Source: Streptomyces griseoluteus (lineage in GTDB: Bacteria; Actinomycetota; Actinomycetes; Streptomycetales; Streptomycetaceae). From it: DNA of 64,000 nucleotides. The notes under the pieces were generated by a model. That model did not search any database. It saw only the letters and a program-made list of their open reading frames with translations, and had not been told where the DNA came from. This document shows, one piece after another, positions 27,296-36,351 of this stretch; positions within the stretch are counted from its first letter, which is position 1, and each line of letters starts with the position of its first letter. Where the stretch lies: NCBI RefSeq assembly GCF_004784465.1, contig NZ_SRRU01000002.1:1-64000 (forward strand), read 5' to 3'. Both the position numbers and the translations under genes were made by a program.

Positions 27296-27445
27296 CGTCG
27301 CGGTCGCCGGAACTCCCGGTGGCGGACAGTGCGTTGGTGGTCCAAGGAAAGACGCCCCGCTTCCTGCGGGGAAATGCAGGTGCAAGGCCTGCCCGGCGCT
27401 CCGAACAGAGCCCCATCCCGCTTCCGAGCGGGGTGGGGCTCTTTG
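27296..27445 (+). ncRNA. Candidate structured small RNA
   Basis: A -10-like TATGGT (27284-27289) precedes about 150 nt rich in hairpins: GCCGG/CCCGGTGGC near 27312, CCCCGC/GCGGGG at 27356-27371, GCAGG/CCTGC at 27376-27392, and a perfect intrinsic terminator ending in TTT at 27444. No convincing protein is encoded: overlapping frames have poor codon bias and no ribosome site. It is not a match I can assign to 6S, 6C, tmRNA, RNase P or SRP RNA. It may instead be a riboregulated leader that terminates before the glucarate operon. Outside this element, 27148-27607 contains only regulatory sequence. Confidence 0.5.
27407..27444 (+). terminator. Intrinsic terminator of candidate small RNA
   Basis: AGAGCCCCATCCCGCT pairs with AGCGGGGTGGGGCTCT (one T-G wobble) around a TCCG loop and is followed by TTT. 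It is one of the strongest hairpins in the window. Confidence 0.85.
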
Positions 27446-27534
27446 CTGCGCGCTCCCGCTCCGCGCCCGCCTGCTTCCGCGCACTCCTGGGTGCTCCCTC
27501 TGTCCGTGCGCAACCCGCCCCGCCCGCCGCCCCA

Positions 27535-27563
27535 TTGACGGCCTCGGTACGTGTACCTAGCCT
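27535..27563 (+). promoter_or_regulatory. Promoter of glucarate operon with palindromic operator
   Basis: TTGACG (27535-27540), a 17-bp spacer and TAGCCT (27558-27563) form a good vegetative promoter. The spacer contains the 12-bp palindrome GGTACGTGTACC (27546-27557), which abuts the -10, an ideal repressor position. Confidence 0.65.
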
Positions 27564-27607
27564 CTGTTCTCATACGTGGACGGCATTCACAAGAGGAGAT
27601 GGTGCGG

Positions 27608-28549
27608 GTGAGCGGCGCTCCGCAGGACGTGGCCCGGCGGCTGCGGGAGGGGATGGCGGCGGGCGTGCTCTCCTTCCCGCTCACCGCCTTCCACGAGGAC
27701 GGCACCCTCGACCGCGAGGGCTGCCGCGCCCATGTGGCCGACCGCCTCGCCGCCACCCCCGGCGCCCTCTTCCCCGCCTGCGGCACCGGGGAGTTCTTCT
27801 CCCTGGACGAGGACGAGTACCGCCAGGTCGTCACCGTCGCCGTCGAGGAGGCGGCCGGGCGGGTCCCCGTCGTCACCGGTACCGGCTACGGCTGGGCGCA
27901 GGCCGCGCGCTTCGCCCGGATCGCGGAGGAGGCCGGAGCGGACGCCCTGCTGGTACTGCCGCACTATCTCGTCGCCGCCCCGCAGGAGGGGCTTCTCGCC
28001 CAGCTCGCCCACCTCGCCGCCCGCACCCGGCTCCCGCTCATCGCCTACCAACGGGACCAAGTGGCCTACACCGTCGAATCGTTGCGGCACATCGCCGCCA
28101 TCCCGAACGTCATCGGGCTCAAGGACGGGCACAGCGACCTCGACCGCCTCCAGCGGCTCACCCTGGCCGCGCCCGAGGAGTTCCTGTTCTTCAACGGCGC
28201 CGCCACCGCCGAGGTCCAGGCCCGCGCCTACACCGCCATCGGCGTGCCCGCGTACTCCTCGGCCGTCCACGCCTTCGCCCCCGAGGTCGCCGGCGCCTTC
28301 CGCACCGCGCTGCGCGCCGGGGACGACGACACGGCCGACCGGCTGCTGCGCGGCTTCTACGTCCCCTTCGTCGAACTCCGCGACCGGATGCCCGGATACG
28401 CCGTCTCCCTGGTCAAGGCCGCGGCCCGGCTCAGGGGCGCGCGCGTGGGGCCCGTACGGGCGCCCCTCGCCGACCCCTCGGCCGCCGACCTCGCCGCGCT
28501 CAAGGACCTCCTCGCCGCCGGACTCGGTCTCGTGGGGGCCGCCCTGTGA
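27608..28549 (+). CDS. 5-dehydro-4-deoxyglucarate dehydratase
   Basis: 313 residues from GTG 27608; ATG 27599 and GTG 27602 are alternatives, and AGAGGAG at 27592-27598 spaces best to 27608. DapA-superfamily TIM barrel: PLTAFHEDGTLDREG, PACGTGEFFSLDEDEY, LLVLPHYLV, IAYQRDQVAY (Tyr/Arg region) and NVIGLKDGHSDL with the Schiff-base Lys. The GEFFSL and GLKDG signatures are those of KdgD. It converts 5-dehydro-4-deoxy-D-glucarate to 2-oxoglutarate semialdehyde with loss of CO2 and water. It is coupled (GTGA overlap) to the glucarate dehydratase gene. Confidence 0.9.
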   Translation: MSGAPQDVARRLREGMAAGVLSFPLTAFHEDGTLDREGCRAHVADRLAATPGALFPACGTGEFFSLDEDEYRQVVTVAVEEAAGRVPVVTGTGYGWAQAARFARIAEEAGADALLVLPHYLVAAPQEGLLAQLAHLAARTRLPLIAYQRDQVAYTVESLRHIAAIPNVIGLKDGHSDLDRLQRLTLAAPEEFLFFNGAATAEVQARAYTAIGVPAYSSAVHAFAPEVAGAFRTALRAGDDDTADRLLRGFYVPFVELRDRMPGYAVSLVKAAARLRGARVGPVRAPLADPSAADLAALKDLLAAGLGLVGAAL

Positions 28550-29826
28550 TCCCGGAGCTGACCGTCACCGAGGTGCGGCTGACCCCGGTCCTGGTGGCCG
28601 ACCCGCCGCTGCTCAACACCCAGGGCGTGCACCAGCCGTACACCCCCCGGCTGATCGTGGAGGTGGTCACGGCGGGCGGGGCGACCGGGCTCGGGGAGAC
28701 CTACGGCGACACCAAGTACCTGGAGCTGGCCCGCCCGCTGGCCGACAGGCTCGTCGGACGCTCGGTCACGGACGTGAACGGGCTGTTCTCGCTCGACCTC
28801 GCGGTGGACGAGAGCCGGGTGCGGGGTGCGGTCGACGCGGGCGGGCTGCGCGGGGTGCAGAGCGCCGACAAGCTCCGGCTGTCCGTGCTGTCCGCCTTCG
28901 AGGTCGCCTGCCTGGACGCGCAGGGCCGGGCGCTCGGGCTGCCCGTGCACGCGCTGCTGGGCGGGAAGCTGCGGGACTCCGTCGAGTACAGCGCCTACCT
29001 CTTCTACAAGTGGGCCGCGCATCCCGGGTCGGACGCGGACGAGTGGGGTGCCGCGCTCGACCCCGACGGGGTGGTCGCGCAGGCCCGTGCGCTGTCCGAG
29101 CGGCACGGGTTCTCCTCCTTCAAGCTCAAGGGCGGGGTCTTCGCGCCGGAGGAGGAGGTCGCGGCGGTACGTGCCCTCGCCGAGGCGTTCCCGGGGCGGC
29201 CGCTGCGGCTCGATCCCAACGGGGCCTGGTCGGTGCCGACCGCGCTGAAGGTGGCGGACGAACTCGGCGGCCTGCTGGAGTACCTGGAGGACCCGGTGCT
29301 GGGCACCGACGCCATGGCCGAGGTGGCCGCGCGGACCGGGGTGCCGCTGGCCACCAACATGTGCGTGACCACGTTCGGGGAGATCAAGGAGGCGTTCGGC
29401 CGGGACGCCGTGCAGGTGGTGCTCTCCGACCACCACTACTGGGGCGGGCTGCGCAACACCGGCCACCTCGCGGCCGTCTGCGCGGCCTTCGGGGTCGGGG
29501 TGTCCATGCACTCCAACACCCACCTCGGGATCAGCCTCGCCGCGATGACCCAGGTCGCCGCCACCGTGCCGAACCTGCACCACGCCTGCGACTCCCACTA
29601 CCCGTGGCAGGCCGAGGACGTGCTCACCGAGCGCGTGCCGTTCACCGGCGGCCACGTCACGGTCTCCGACCGCCCCGGCCTCGGCGTCGACCTCGACCGC
29701 GACGCCCTCGCCCGTCTCCACCACCGCTGGGCGACGGCCGACGGCCCCCTGCGCGACCGCGACGACAGCGCGGCGATGCGGGTCGCGGTGGCGGACTGGC
29801 GGACGCCGGTGATGCCCCGCTGGTGA
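28546..29826 (+). CDS. Glucarate dehydratase, enolase superfamily
   Basis: 426 residues starting GTG at 28546, which overlaps the upstream TGA. The N-terminal capping domain (GVHQPYTPRLIVEVVTAGG, GLGETYGDTKYLEL) precedes the barrel with FKLKGG (KxK catalytic base), RLDPNGAW and YLEDPVLG metal ligands, the ATNMCVTTF segment and HSNTHLGISLAAM with the His of the His-Asp dyad. It dehydrates D-glucarate or L-idarate to 5-dehydro-4-deoxyglucarate, the substrate of the upstream enzyme, so the two genes form a compact catabolic operon. No transporter or semialdehyde dehydrogenase is adjacent. Confidence 0.93.
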   Translation: MIPELTVTEVRLTPVLVADPPLLNTQGVHQPYTPRLIVEVVTAGGATGLGETYGDTKYLELARPLADRLVGRSVTDVNGLFSLDLAVDESRVRGAVDAGGLRGVQSADKLRLSVLSAFEVACLDAQGRALGLPVHALLGGKLRDSVEYSAYLFYKWAAHPGSDADEWGAALDPDGVVAQARALSERHGFSSFKLKGGVFAPEEEVAAVRALAEAFPGRPLRLDPNGAWSVPTALKVADELGGLLEYLEDPVLGTDAMAEVAARTGVPLATNMCVTTFGEIKEAFGRDAVQVVLSDHHYWGGLRNTGHLAAVCAAFGVGVSMHSNTHLGISLAAMTQVAATVPNLHHACDSHYPWQAEDVLTERVPFTGGHVTVSDRPGLGVDLDRDALARLHHRWATADGPLRDRDDSAAMRVAVADWRTPVMPRW

Positions 29827-29854
29827 CCCCGCGAGCCCCCGTAACCATCGGATT

Positions 29855-29884
29855 CCGGCCGCCGGCCCCTCGGTCGGCGGCCGG
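29855..29884 (+). terminator. Hairpin after glucarate operon
   Basis: CCGGCCGCCG (29855-29864) pairs with CGGCGGCCGG (29875-29884). There is no T-run, but it lies directly after the operon. Confidence 0.65.
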
Positions 29885-29934
29885 TCAGTGGTGCACACTG
29901 GCCAGATCCGTACCACGTCAGGGAGCCCGCACTG

Positions 29935-31086
29935 ATGCCGACCCACGCGATCGCCGGAGAGGAAACCGGAGGCGACCCGGAGCACCTCACCCAGACAGCG
30001 CGCCACCAGGCCCAGGTCGACCCGCTGGCGGCGCTGCGCGCCCCCGGCGATCCGCCCTGGGACGTCTACCTCACCGGCACCGTCTTCCTCGACATCGTTT
30101 TCACCGGCCTGGACACCGCCCCCGTGCGCGGTACCGAGTCCTGGGCCCGCGGAATGGGCTCCAGCCCCGGTGGGGTCGCCAACATGGCCGCCGCCCTGGC
30201 CCGCCTCGGCCTGCGGACCTCGCTGGCCGCGGCCTTCGGGGACGACCACTACGGGGAGTACTGCTGGGACGCGCTCGCGCGGGGCGAGGGCATCGACCTC
30301 ACCCCCTCGCGCACGGTGCCCGGCTGGCACTCGCCGGTGACCGTCTCCATGGCGTACGAGGGGGAGCGCACGATGATCTCCCACGGCCACGAGCCGCCCC
30401 CGGAGGAGCCCGCGCCCGACTGCCCGCCGCCCGCGCGGGCCGCCGTCGCCTCGCTCACGCCGGGGCGCCGGGCGCCCTGGATCGCACAGGCCGCCCGTAA
30501 GGGCACCCGGATCTTCGCCGACGTCGGCTGGGACGACACCGGTGCCTGGGACCTGGCCGGGCTCGCCGACCTGGAGCACTGCGAGGCGTTCCTGCCCAAC
30601 GCGGAGGAGGCGATGCGGTACACCGGTTCGAGCTGCCCCAAGGCGGCCGCGCACGCCCTGACCGAGCACGTACCGGTCGCGGTCGTCACCCTCGGCGCGG
30701 AGGGCGCGTACGCGGTGGACCGGCGCACCGGCGAGACCGCAGAGGTGCCCGCGATCGCGGTGGAGGCCCTCGACCCGACCGGCGCCGGGGACGTCTTCGT
30801 GGCCGGCTTCGTCACCGGCACCCTCGCCGGCTGGCCCCTCGCCGACCGTCTCGCCCTCGCCGGCCTCACCGCCGCCCTCTCCGTCCAGGAATTCGGCGGC
30901 TCCCTCTCCGCCCCCGGCTGGTCCGAGATCGGCGCCTGGTGGCGCCGGGTCCAGTCCCTCGACACCCAGAACCCGGCGGCCCTGCGCCGCTACGCCTTCC
31001 TGGACCCCCTGATCCCCACCCACCTGGACCGCCCCTGGCCCCTCCGCCGAGCTGTCCCGACCATCGGCTTCGGCCGCAACACGTAA
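29935..31086 (+). CDS. PfkB-family carbohydrate kinase
   Basis: 383 residues. GSSPGGVANMAAALARLG is the first PfkB signature, DPTGAGDVFVAGFVTG (~281-296) the second with the catalytic Asp. It is a ribokinase-type sugar kinase of unknown substrate; the glucarate genes upstream are a hint only. The first ~40 residues (up to PPWDVYLTG) are an unconserved extension. AGGGAG about 10 nt before the ATG supports the start. A 965-bp gap to phoH follows. Confidence 0.92.
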   Translation: MPTHAIAGEETGGDPEHLTQTARHQAQVDPLAALRAPGDPPWDVYLTGTVFLDIVFTGLDTAPVRGTESWARGMGSSPGGVANMAAALARLGLRTSLAAAFGDDHYGEYCWDALARGEGIDLTPSRTVPGWHSPVTVSMAYEGERTMISHGHEPPPEEPAPDCPPPARAAVASLTPGRRAPWIAQAARKGTRIFADVGWDDTGAWDLAGLADLEHCEAFLPNAEEAMRYTGSSCPKAAAHALTEHVPVAVVTLGAEGAYAVDRRTGETAEVPAIAVEALDPTGAGDVFVAGFVTGTLAGWPLADRLALAGLTAALSVQEFGGSLSAPGWSEIGAWWRRVQSLDTQNPAALRRYAFLDPLIPTHLDRPWPLRRAVPTIGFGRNT

Positions 31087-31480
31087 CGCCTCCGGCGACC
31101 TGGCCCGAGGGACTCGCCACCGGAGCCGCCCGGCCTGCCGACGAGGGAGCCGAATGCCGGTCGGCGCCCCACGCCGGCCGCCCTGCGTCGCTCGCCGTCC
31201 GACGAGTCCAGGCGCAGGCGGCCGCGAGGTGGGCCGTCGGAGCAGCGGTGGCACGGTCTGACCTTGCCCGGCTGCGCCGTCGCGCCGTAGGGACCGGGGC
31301 GCCACCGGCCGTGCTGGCCCACGGAGGCGCGGGCCGACAGCGCCTGCTCCGCCGCAGGCGCTCGGCACCGGCCGGGAGCCACACGTTGCTCGCTCCGTCA
31401 CCCGCCAAGGCGCCGCACCCTTCCCCCTCGCCCACCGGCTCGTGCCGGGACCGCAACACCTGCCCGCCCGCCCCGCCGAA
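31087..31480. other. Intergenic, no gene supported
   Basis: High-GC sequence with long open frames on both strands but no start with a ribosome site and no recognisable protein. The frames that run through here into the repeat array are low-complexity (Arg/Gly/Ala/Pro) and look non-coding. Confidence 0.6.
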
Positions 31481-31930
31481 CACCCGGCCACCCGCCGAGG
31501 CACCGCCCCTCCCCGGCGCCCGCCGACAGACCAGCGCCTTCTCGTGCGGCCCCGCCGACCACCCGGCCACCCCCGAGGCGCCGCCCCTCCCCGGCGCCTG
31601 CCGACAGACCGGCGCCTTCTCGTCCGGCCCCGTCGGTCACCCGGCCACCCGCCGAGGCGCCCCCCTCCTGGGCGCCCGCCGACAGACCGGCGCCTTCTCG
31701 TGCGGCCCTGTCGGCCACCTGGCCACCCGTCGAGGCGCCGCCCCTCCCCGCCATCCCCCGAGGCGCCGCTCCTCCCCGGCGCCCGCCGACAGACCGGCGC
31801 CTTCTCGTGCGGCCCCGCCGACCACCCGGCCACTCGCCGAGGCGCCGCTCCTCCCCGGCGTCCGCCGACAGACCGGCACCTTCTCGTGCGGCCCCGCCGA
31901 TGACCCTCCTCACCCGCCGAGGCGCCGCAG
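31481..31930. repeat. 78-bp tandem repeat array, about five copies
   Basis: The core CCGACAGACC recurs at 31523, 31601, 31679, 31786 and 31865, spacings 78, 78, 107 and 79. Each unit holds GAGGCGCCGCCCCTCCCCGG, then a GGCGCC-flanked core around the CCGACAGACC, CTTCTCGTGCGGCCCCG and a GACCACCCGGCCACC segment. The 107-bp gap is one unit plus a 29-bp partial duplication. The GGCGCC arms can form a hairpin in every unit. The array lies between the PfkB kinase and phoH and contains no credible gene. Confidence 0.85.
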
Positions 31931-32051
31931 GCACTCTCGTGGGTGAAAACCGCTGCGGGGTTGACGGGGGAGCGGCGTAGGCTGGAGGAGCCGAGGCCGC
32001 CGTTGGGGGTGGCCGGGATGAGGAGGAATCGCAGGCCATCAGCGCCGGCCC

Positions 32052-33104
<1,053 letters not shown>

Positions 33105-33116
33105 ACCAGCACGACC

Positions 33117-33614
33117 ATGTCGATCGACGTCAACAACGAATCCGGCACCGAGGTGGACGAGCAGGCGGTGCTCGACATCGCCCGCTACGCGCTCGCCCGG
33201 ATGCGCATCCACCCGCTCTCCGAACTGTCGGTGATCGTCGTGGACGCCGACGCCATGGAGCAGCTCCACATCCAGTGGATGGACCTGCCGGGACCGACGG
33301 ACGTCATGTCGTTCCCGATGGACGAACTGCGCCCGCCGGGCAAGGACGACGAGGAGCCCCCGCAGGGCCTCCTCGGCGACATCGTCCTGTGCCCGGAGGT
33401 CGCGGCCCAGCAGGGCAAGGACGCCCCCACCCAGCACTCCATGGACGAGGAACTCCAGCTCCTCACCGTCCACGGCGTCCTGCACCTCCTCGGCTACGAC
33501 CACGAGGAACCGGACGAGAAGGCCGAGATGTTCGGCCTCCAGGCCGCCATCGTCGACGGCTGGCGGGCCGAGCGCGGCCTGACCGGGCCGTCCCCGGCGC
33601 CGACCGTCTCGTAG
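33117..33614 (+). CDS. ybeY: Endoribonuclease YbeY
   Basis: 165 residues with the zinc-binding motif [11 protein letters not shown] (~122-132), preceded by [11 protein letters not shown] and [12 protein letters not shown]. It is a metallo-endoribonuclease acting on the 3' end of 16S rRNA and in ribosome quality control. It starts 12 bp after phoH, in the same operon. Confidence 0.97.
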   Translation: MSIDVNNESGTEVDEQAVLDIARYALARMRIHPLSELSVIVVDADAMEQLHIQWMDLPGPTDVMSFPMDELRPPGKDDEEPPQGLLGDIVLCPEVAAQQGKDAPTQHSMDEELQLLTVHGVLHLLGYDHEEPDEKAEMFGLQAAIVDGWRAERGLTGPSPAPTVS

Positions 33615-33630
33615 GGCGGCCGGTACCCCG

Positions 33631-34929
33631 ATGAGTCCGCAGATCGTGGTCGGCGCGGTCGCGCTGATCGTCGTGGCCTGGCTCGCCGCCTGCGCCGAGG
33701 CGGGCATCGCCCGCGTCTCCAGCTTCCGCGCCGAGGAGGCCGTCAAGTCCGGCCGCCGGGGCAGCGCCAAGCTGGCGCAGGTCGCCGCCGACCCCACCCG
33801 CTATCTCAACGTGGCCCTGCTGGTCCGCGTCGCCTGCGAGATGGCCGCCGCCGCCCTCGTCACCTACGCCTGCCTGCGCGCCTTCGACGCCACCTGGCAG
33901 GCCCTGCTGGTCGCCATCGCGGTGATGGTGCTGGTGTCGTACGTCGCCGTCGGCGTCTCGCCCCGCACCATCGGCCGCCAGCATCCCCTGAGCACGGCCA
34001 CCGCGGCCGCCTACGTCCTGTTGCCGCTGGCCCGCGTGATGGGCCCCGTGCCCTCGCTGCTCATCCTCATCGGCAACGCCCTCACCCCCGGCAAGGGCTT
34101 CCGGCGCGGCCCCTTCGCCTCCGAGGCGGAGCTGCGCGCCATGGTCGACCTCGCCGAGCAGGAGTCGCTGATCGAGGACGAGGAGCGCCGCATGGTGCAC
34201 TCCGTCTTCGAGCTGGGCGACACCCTGGTCCGGGAGGTGATGGTCCCGCGCACCGACCTGGTCGTCATCGAGCGGTACAAGACCATCCGGCAGGCCCTCA
34301 CCCTCGCCCTGCGCTCCGGGTTCTCCCGCATCCCGGTCAGCGGGGAGAGCGAGGACGACATCGTCGGCATCGTGTATCTGAAGGACCTGGTCCGCAAGAC
34401 GCACATCAACCGCGACGCCGAGAACGACCTGGTCTCCACCGCGATGCGCCCCGCCGTCTTCGTCCCCGACACCAAGAACGCGGGCGACCTGCTGCGCGAG
34501 ATGCAGAAGGAACGCAACCACGTCGCCGTCGTCATCGACGAGTACGGCGGCACGGCCGGGATCGTCACCATCGAGGACATCCTGGAGGAGATCGTCGGCG
34601 AGATCACCGACGAGTACGACCGTGAGCTCCCGCCCGTGGAGGACCTCGGCGAGGGCCGCCACCGGGTCACCGCCCGCCTGGACATCACCGACCTCGGCGA
34701 GCTGTACGGGCTGGAGGAGTACGACGACGAGGACGTGGAAACCGTGGGCGGACTGCTCGCGAAGGCCCTGGGCCGCGTGCCCATCGCCGGCGCGAGCGCC
34801 GAGGTCGAACTGCCCGACGAGCGACGGCTGAAGCTGACCGCCGAGGCCGCCGCCGGACGCCGGAACAAGATCGTGACGGTACTGGTCGAGCCCGCCGGGG
34901 TCCCGGCGCGGGAGGAGAGCACGGAATGA
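33631..34929 (+). CDS. Hemolysin family protein / CNNM-CBS transporter-like (CorC type)
   Basis: 432 residues. The N-terminal DUF21/CNNM membrane domain has about three to four hydrophobic segments (VVGAVALIVVAWLAACAEAG, ALLVAIAVMVLVSYVAVGVS, etc.). The Bateman module of two CBS domains (~205-325) includes VMVPRTDLVVI, FSRIPVSGE and VVIDEYGGTAGIVTIEDILE. A CorC/HlyC C-terminal domain lies at ~340-425. It is a putative Mg2+/Co2+ efflux-related membrane protein. Its TGA overlaps the downstream ATG (ATGA). Confidence 0.95.
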   Translation: MSPQIVVGAVALIVVAWLAACAEAGIARVSSFRAEEAVKSGRRGSAKLAQVAADPTRYLNVALLVRVACEMAAAALVTYACLRAFDATWQALLVAIAVMVLVSYVAVGVSPRTIGRQHPLSTATAAAYVLLPLARVMGPVPSLLILIGNALTPGKGFRRGPFASEAELRAMVDLAEQESLIEDEERRMVHSVFELGDTLVREVMVPRTDLVVIERYKTIRQALTLALRSGFSRIPVSGESEDDIVGIVYLKDLVRKTHINRDAENDLVSTAMRPAVFVPDTKNAGDLLREMQKERNHVAVVIDEYGGTAGIVTIEDILEEIVGEITDEYDRELPPVEDLGEGRHRVTARLDITDLGELYGLEEYDDEDVETVGGLLAKALGRVPIAGASAEVELPDERRLKLTAEAAAGRRNKIVTVLVEPAGVPAREESTE

Positions 34930-35285
34930 AGCCCCAGGAGCTGCGCGCCCTCTGCCTGTCCTTCAACGCGGTGGAGGAGGAGTTCCCCTTCAACCCGGAC
35001 GCCTCGGTCTTCAAGGTGCTGGGCAAGATGTTCGCCCTCACGGCACTGGACGCGCGGCCCCTGACGGTCAACCTCAAGTGCGACCCGGAGGACGCCCAGC
35101 GCCTCCGCGCCGAGCACGAGGGCCTGATCGTGCCGGGCTACCACATGAACAAGCGGCACTGGAACACCGTCACGGTGGACGCCGGCCTGCCCGACGCCCT
35201 GGTCAAGGAACTGGTCGAGGACTCCTACGACCTCGTCGTGGCGGGCCTGCCCAGGGCCGAGCGGCTGAAACTCGACCGCCCCTGA
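34926..35285 (+). CDS. MmcQ/YjbR family protein
   Basis: 119 residues. FPFNPDASVFKVLGKMFALT, LNLKCDPEDAQ-type and GYHMNKRHWNTV motifs are those of the MmcQ/YjbR fold, a small DNA-binding-like double-wing domain of unclear role. It is coupled to the upstream CorC-type gene by an ATGA overlap. Confidence 0.92.
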   Translation: MKPQELRALCLSFNAVEEEFPFNPDASVFKVLGKMFALTALDARPLTVNLKCDPEDAQRLRAEHEGLIVPGYHMNKRHWNTVTVDAGLPDALVKELVEDSYDLVVAGLPRAERLKLDRP

Positions 35286-35329
35286 AAATCCCTACGGGCT
35301 CCCGGTGACCCCGTGTCAGAATCTGCCGC

Positions 35330-36349
35330 ATGAACCCTCGCTACCCGCGCCCCCTGCGCCCCGGAGACCGTATCGGCGTGACCTCGCCCTCCAGCGGGGT
35401 CCCGGACGCCCTGCGCGGCCGGCTCGACGTGGCCGTGGCCGACCTGAAGGCGCGCGGGTACGAGGTGACGGTCGGCCGGTGCATGGACGGCTCCGGTCAT
35501 GTGAGCGCCCCGGCCGCCGAGCGGGCCGCCGAATTCACCGCGATGCTCACCGACCCCGGGATCCGGGCCGTGGTGCCCCCGTGGGGCGGCGAGACCGGCA
35601 CCGACCTGCTGCCGCTGCTGGACTTCGCGGAGATCGGCCGGGCCGAGCCGACCTGGGTCGTCGGCTACTCCGACATCTCGGGCCTGCTCGCGCCCCTGAC
35701 CCTGCGCTCCGGGCTGCCCACCGTGCACGGCAACAACCTCATGGAGACCCCCTACGAGACCTCTGAGGGCCTGCTGTCCTGGCTGGACATCGTGGAGGCG
35801 CCCCAGGGCGGCCCGTTCACCCAGACCCCGCCCGGCCGGTACCGCTCCGGCGGCTGGGACGACTTCGTCCGCCACCCCGGTGTCCGTGATCCGAGGCTGG
35901 ACACCAAGGGCACCTGGACCCGGCTGGACGGCACCGGGGACGTGGACGTGAGTGGCCGGCTGATCGGCGGCTGCGTCGAGATCCTGGCCAACCTCGCCGG
36001 GACCCCGTACCTGGACACCGCCGGACTCGCGCCCGGTGAGCCGCTGTTGGTGTACGTGGAAGCCTGTGAGGACAGCGCCTTCAGCATCTGCCGGAACCTG
36101 CACGGGATGCGGCTCGCCGGGTTCTTCGACCGGGCCGCCGCGATCCTGGTCGGCCGCACCAAGGCCCCGGACAGCTCCACCCTGACCCAGCACGAGGCGG
36201 TGCTCGACGCGCTCGGCCCGCTGGGCGTGCCGATCGTCGCCGACGTGGAGTGCGGGCATGTCGCCCCGTACCTTCCGCTGGTCAACGGCGCGCGCGGCCG
36301 CGTGGAGCACTCGGCCGCGCGCAGCGCGATCACCCAGACCCTGGACTGA
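35330..36349 (+). CDS. S66 peptidase family protein (LD-carboxypeptidase / MccF-like)
   Basis: 339 residues. RPGDRIGVTSPSSG is the N-terminal signature, GYSDIS holds the nucleophile Ser (~115), YVEACEDSAF the Glu region and ADVECGHVAPYLPLVNG the His. Members cleave tetrapeptide LD-bonds in peptidoglycan recycling or inactivate microcin C-like peptidyl adenylates (MccF). The sequence cannot decide between these. CAGAAT lies 7 nt before the ATG, suggesting a leaderless transcript. It is convergent with the MFS gene, stop codons 2 bp apart. Confidence 0.92.
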   Translation: MNPRYPRPLRPGDRIGVTSPSSGVPDALRGRLDVAVADLKARGYEVTVGRCMDGSGHVSAPAAERAAEFTAMLTDPGIRAVVPPWGGETGTDLLPLLDFAEIGRAEPTWVVGYSDISGLLAPLTLRSGLPTVHGNNLMETPYETSEGLLSWLDIVEAPQGGPFTQTPPGRYRSGGWDDFVRHPGVRDPRLDTKGTWTRLDGTGDVDVSGRLIGGCVEILANLAGTPYLDTAGLAPGEPLLVYVEACEDSAFSICRNLHGMRLAGFFDRAAAILVGRTKAPDSSTLTQHEAVLDALGPLGVPIVADVECGHVAPYLPLVNGARGRVEHSAARSAITQTLD

Positions 36350-36351
36350 GG

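Noticed and set aside
27284..27445. The structured region as 6S, 6C, SRP or RNase P RNA
   Set aside because: Expected signatures of these families are not visible (for example GGTCCGGAAGGAAGC-type SRP motif or GAAAGTCCGG of RNase P). Left as unassigned.
27257..27560. Small Arg- or Cys-rich proteins encoded in the 27257-27560 region
   Set aside because: No ribosome site, poor codon bias, and the sequence is better explained by hairpins ending in a terminator.
31481..31930. The 78-bp array as a CRISPR
   Set aside because: Units are contiguous imperfect tandem repeats with no short repeat/unique spacer pattern, and no cas genes are nearby.
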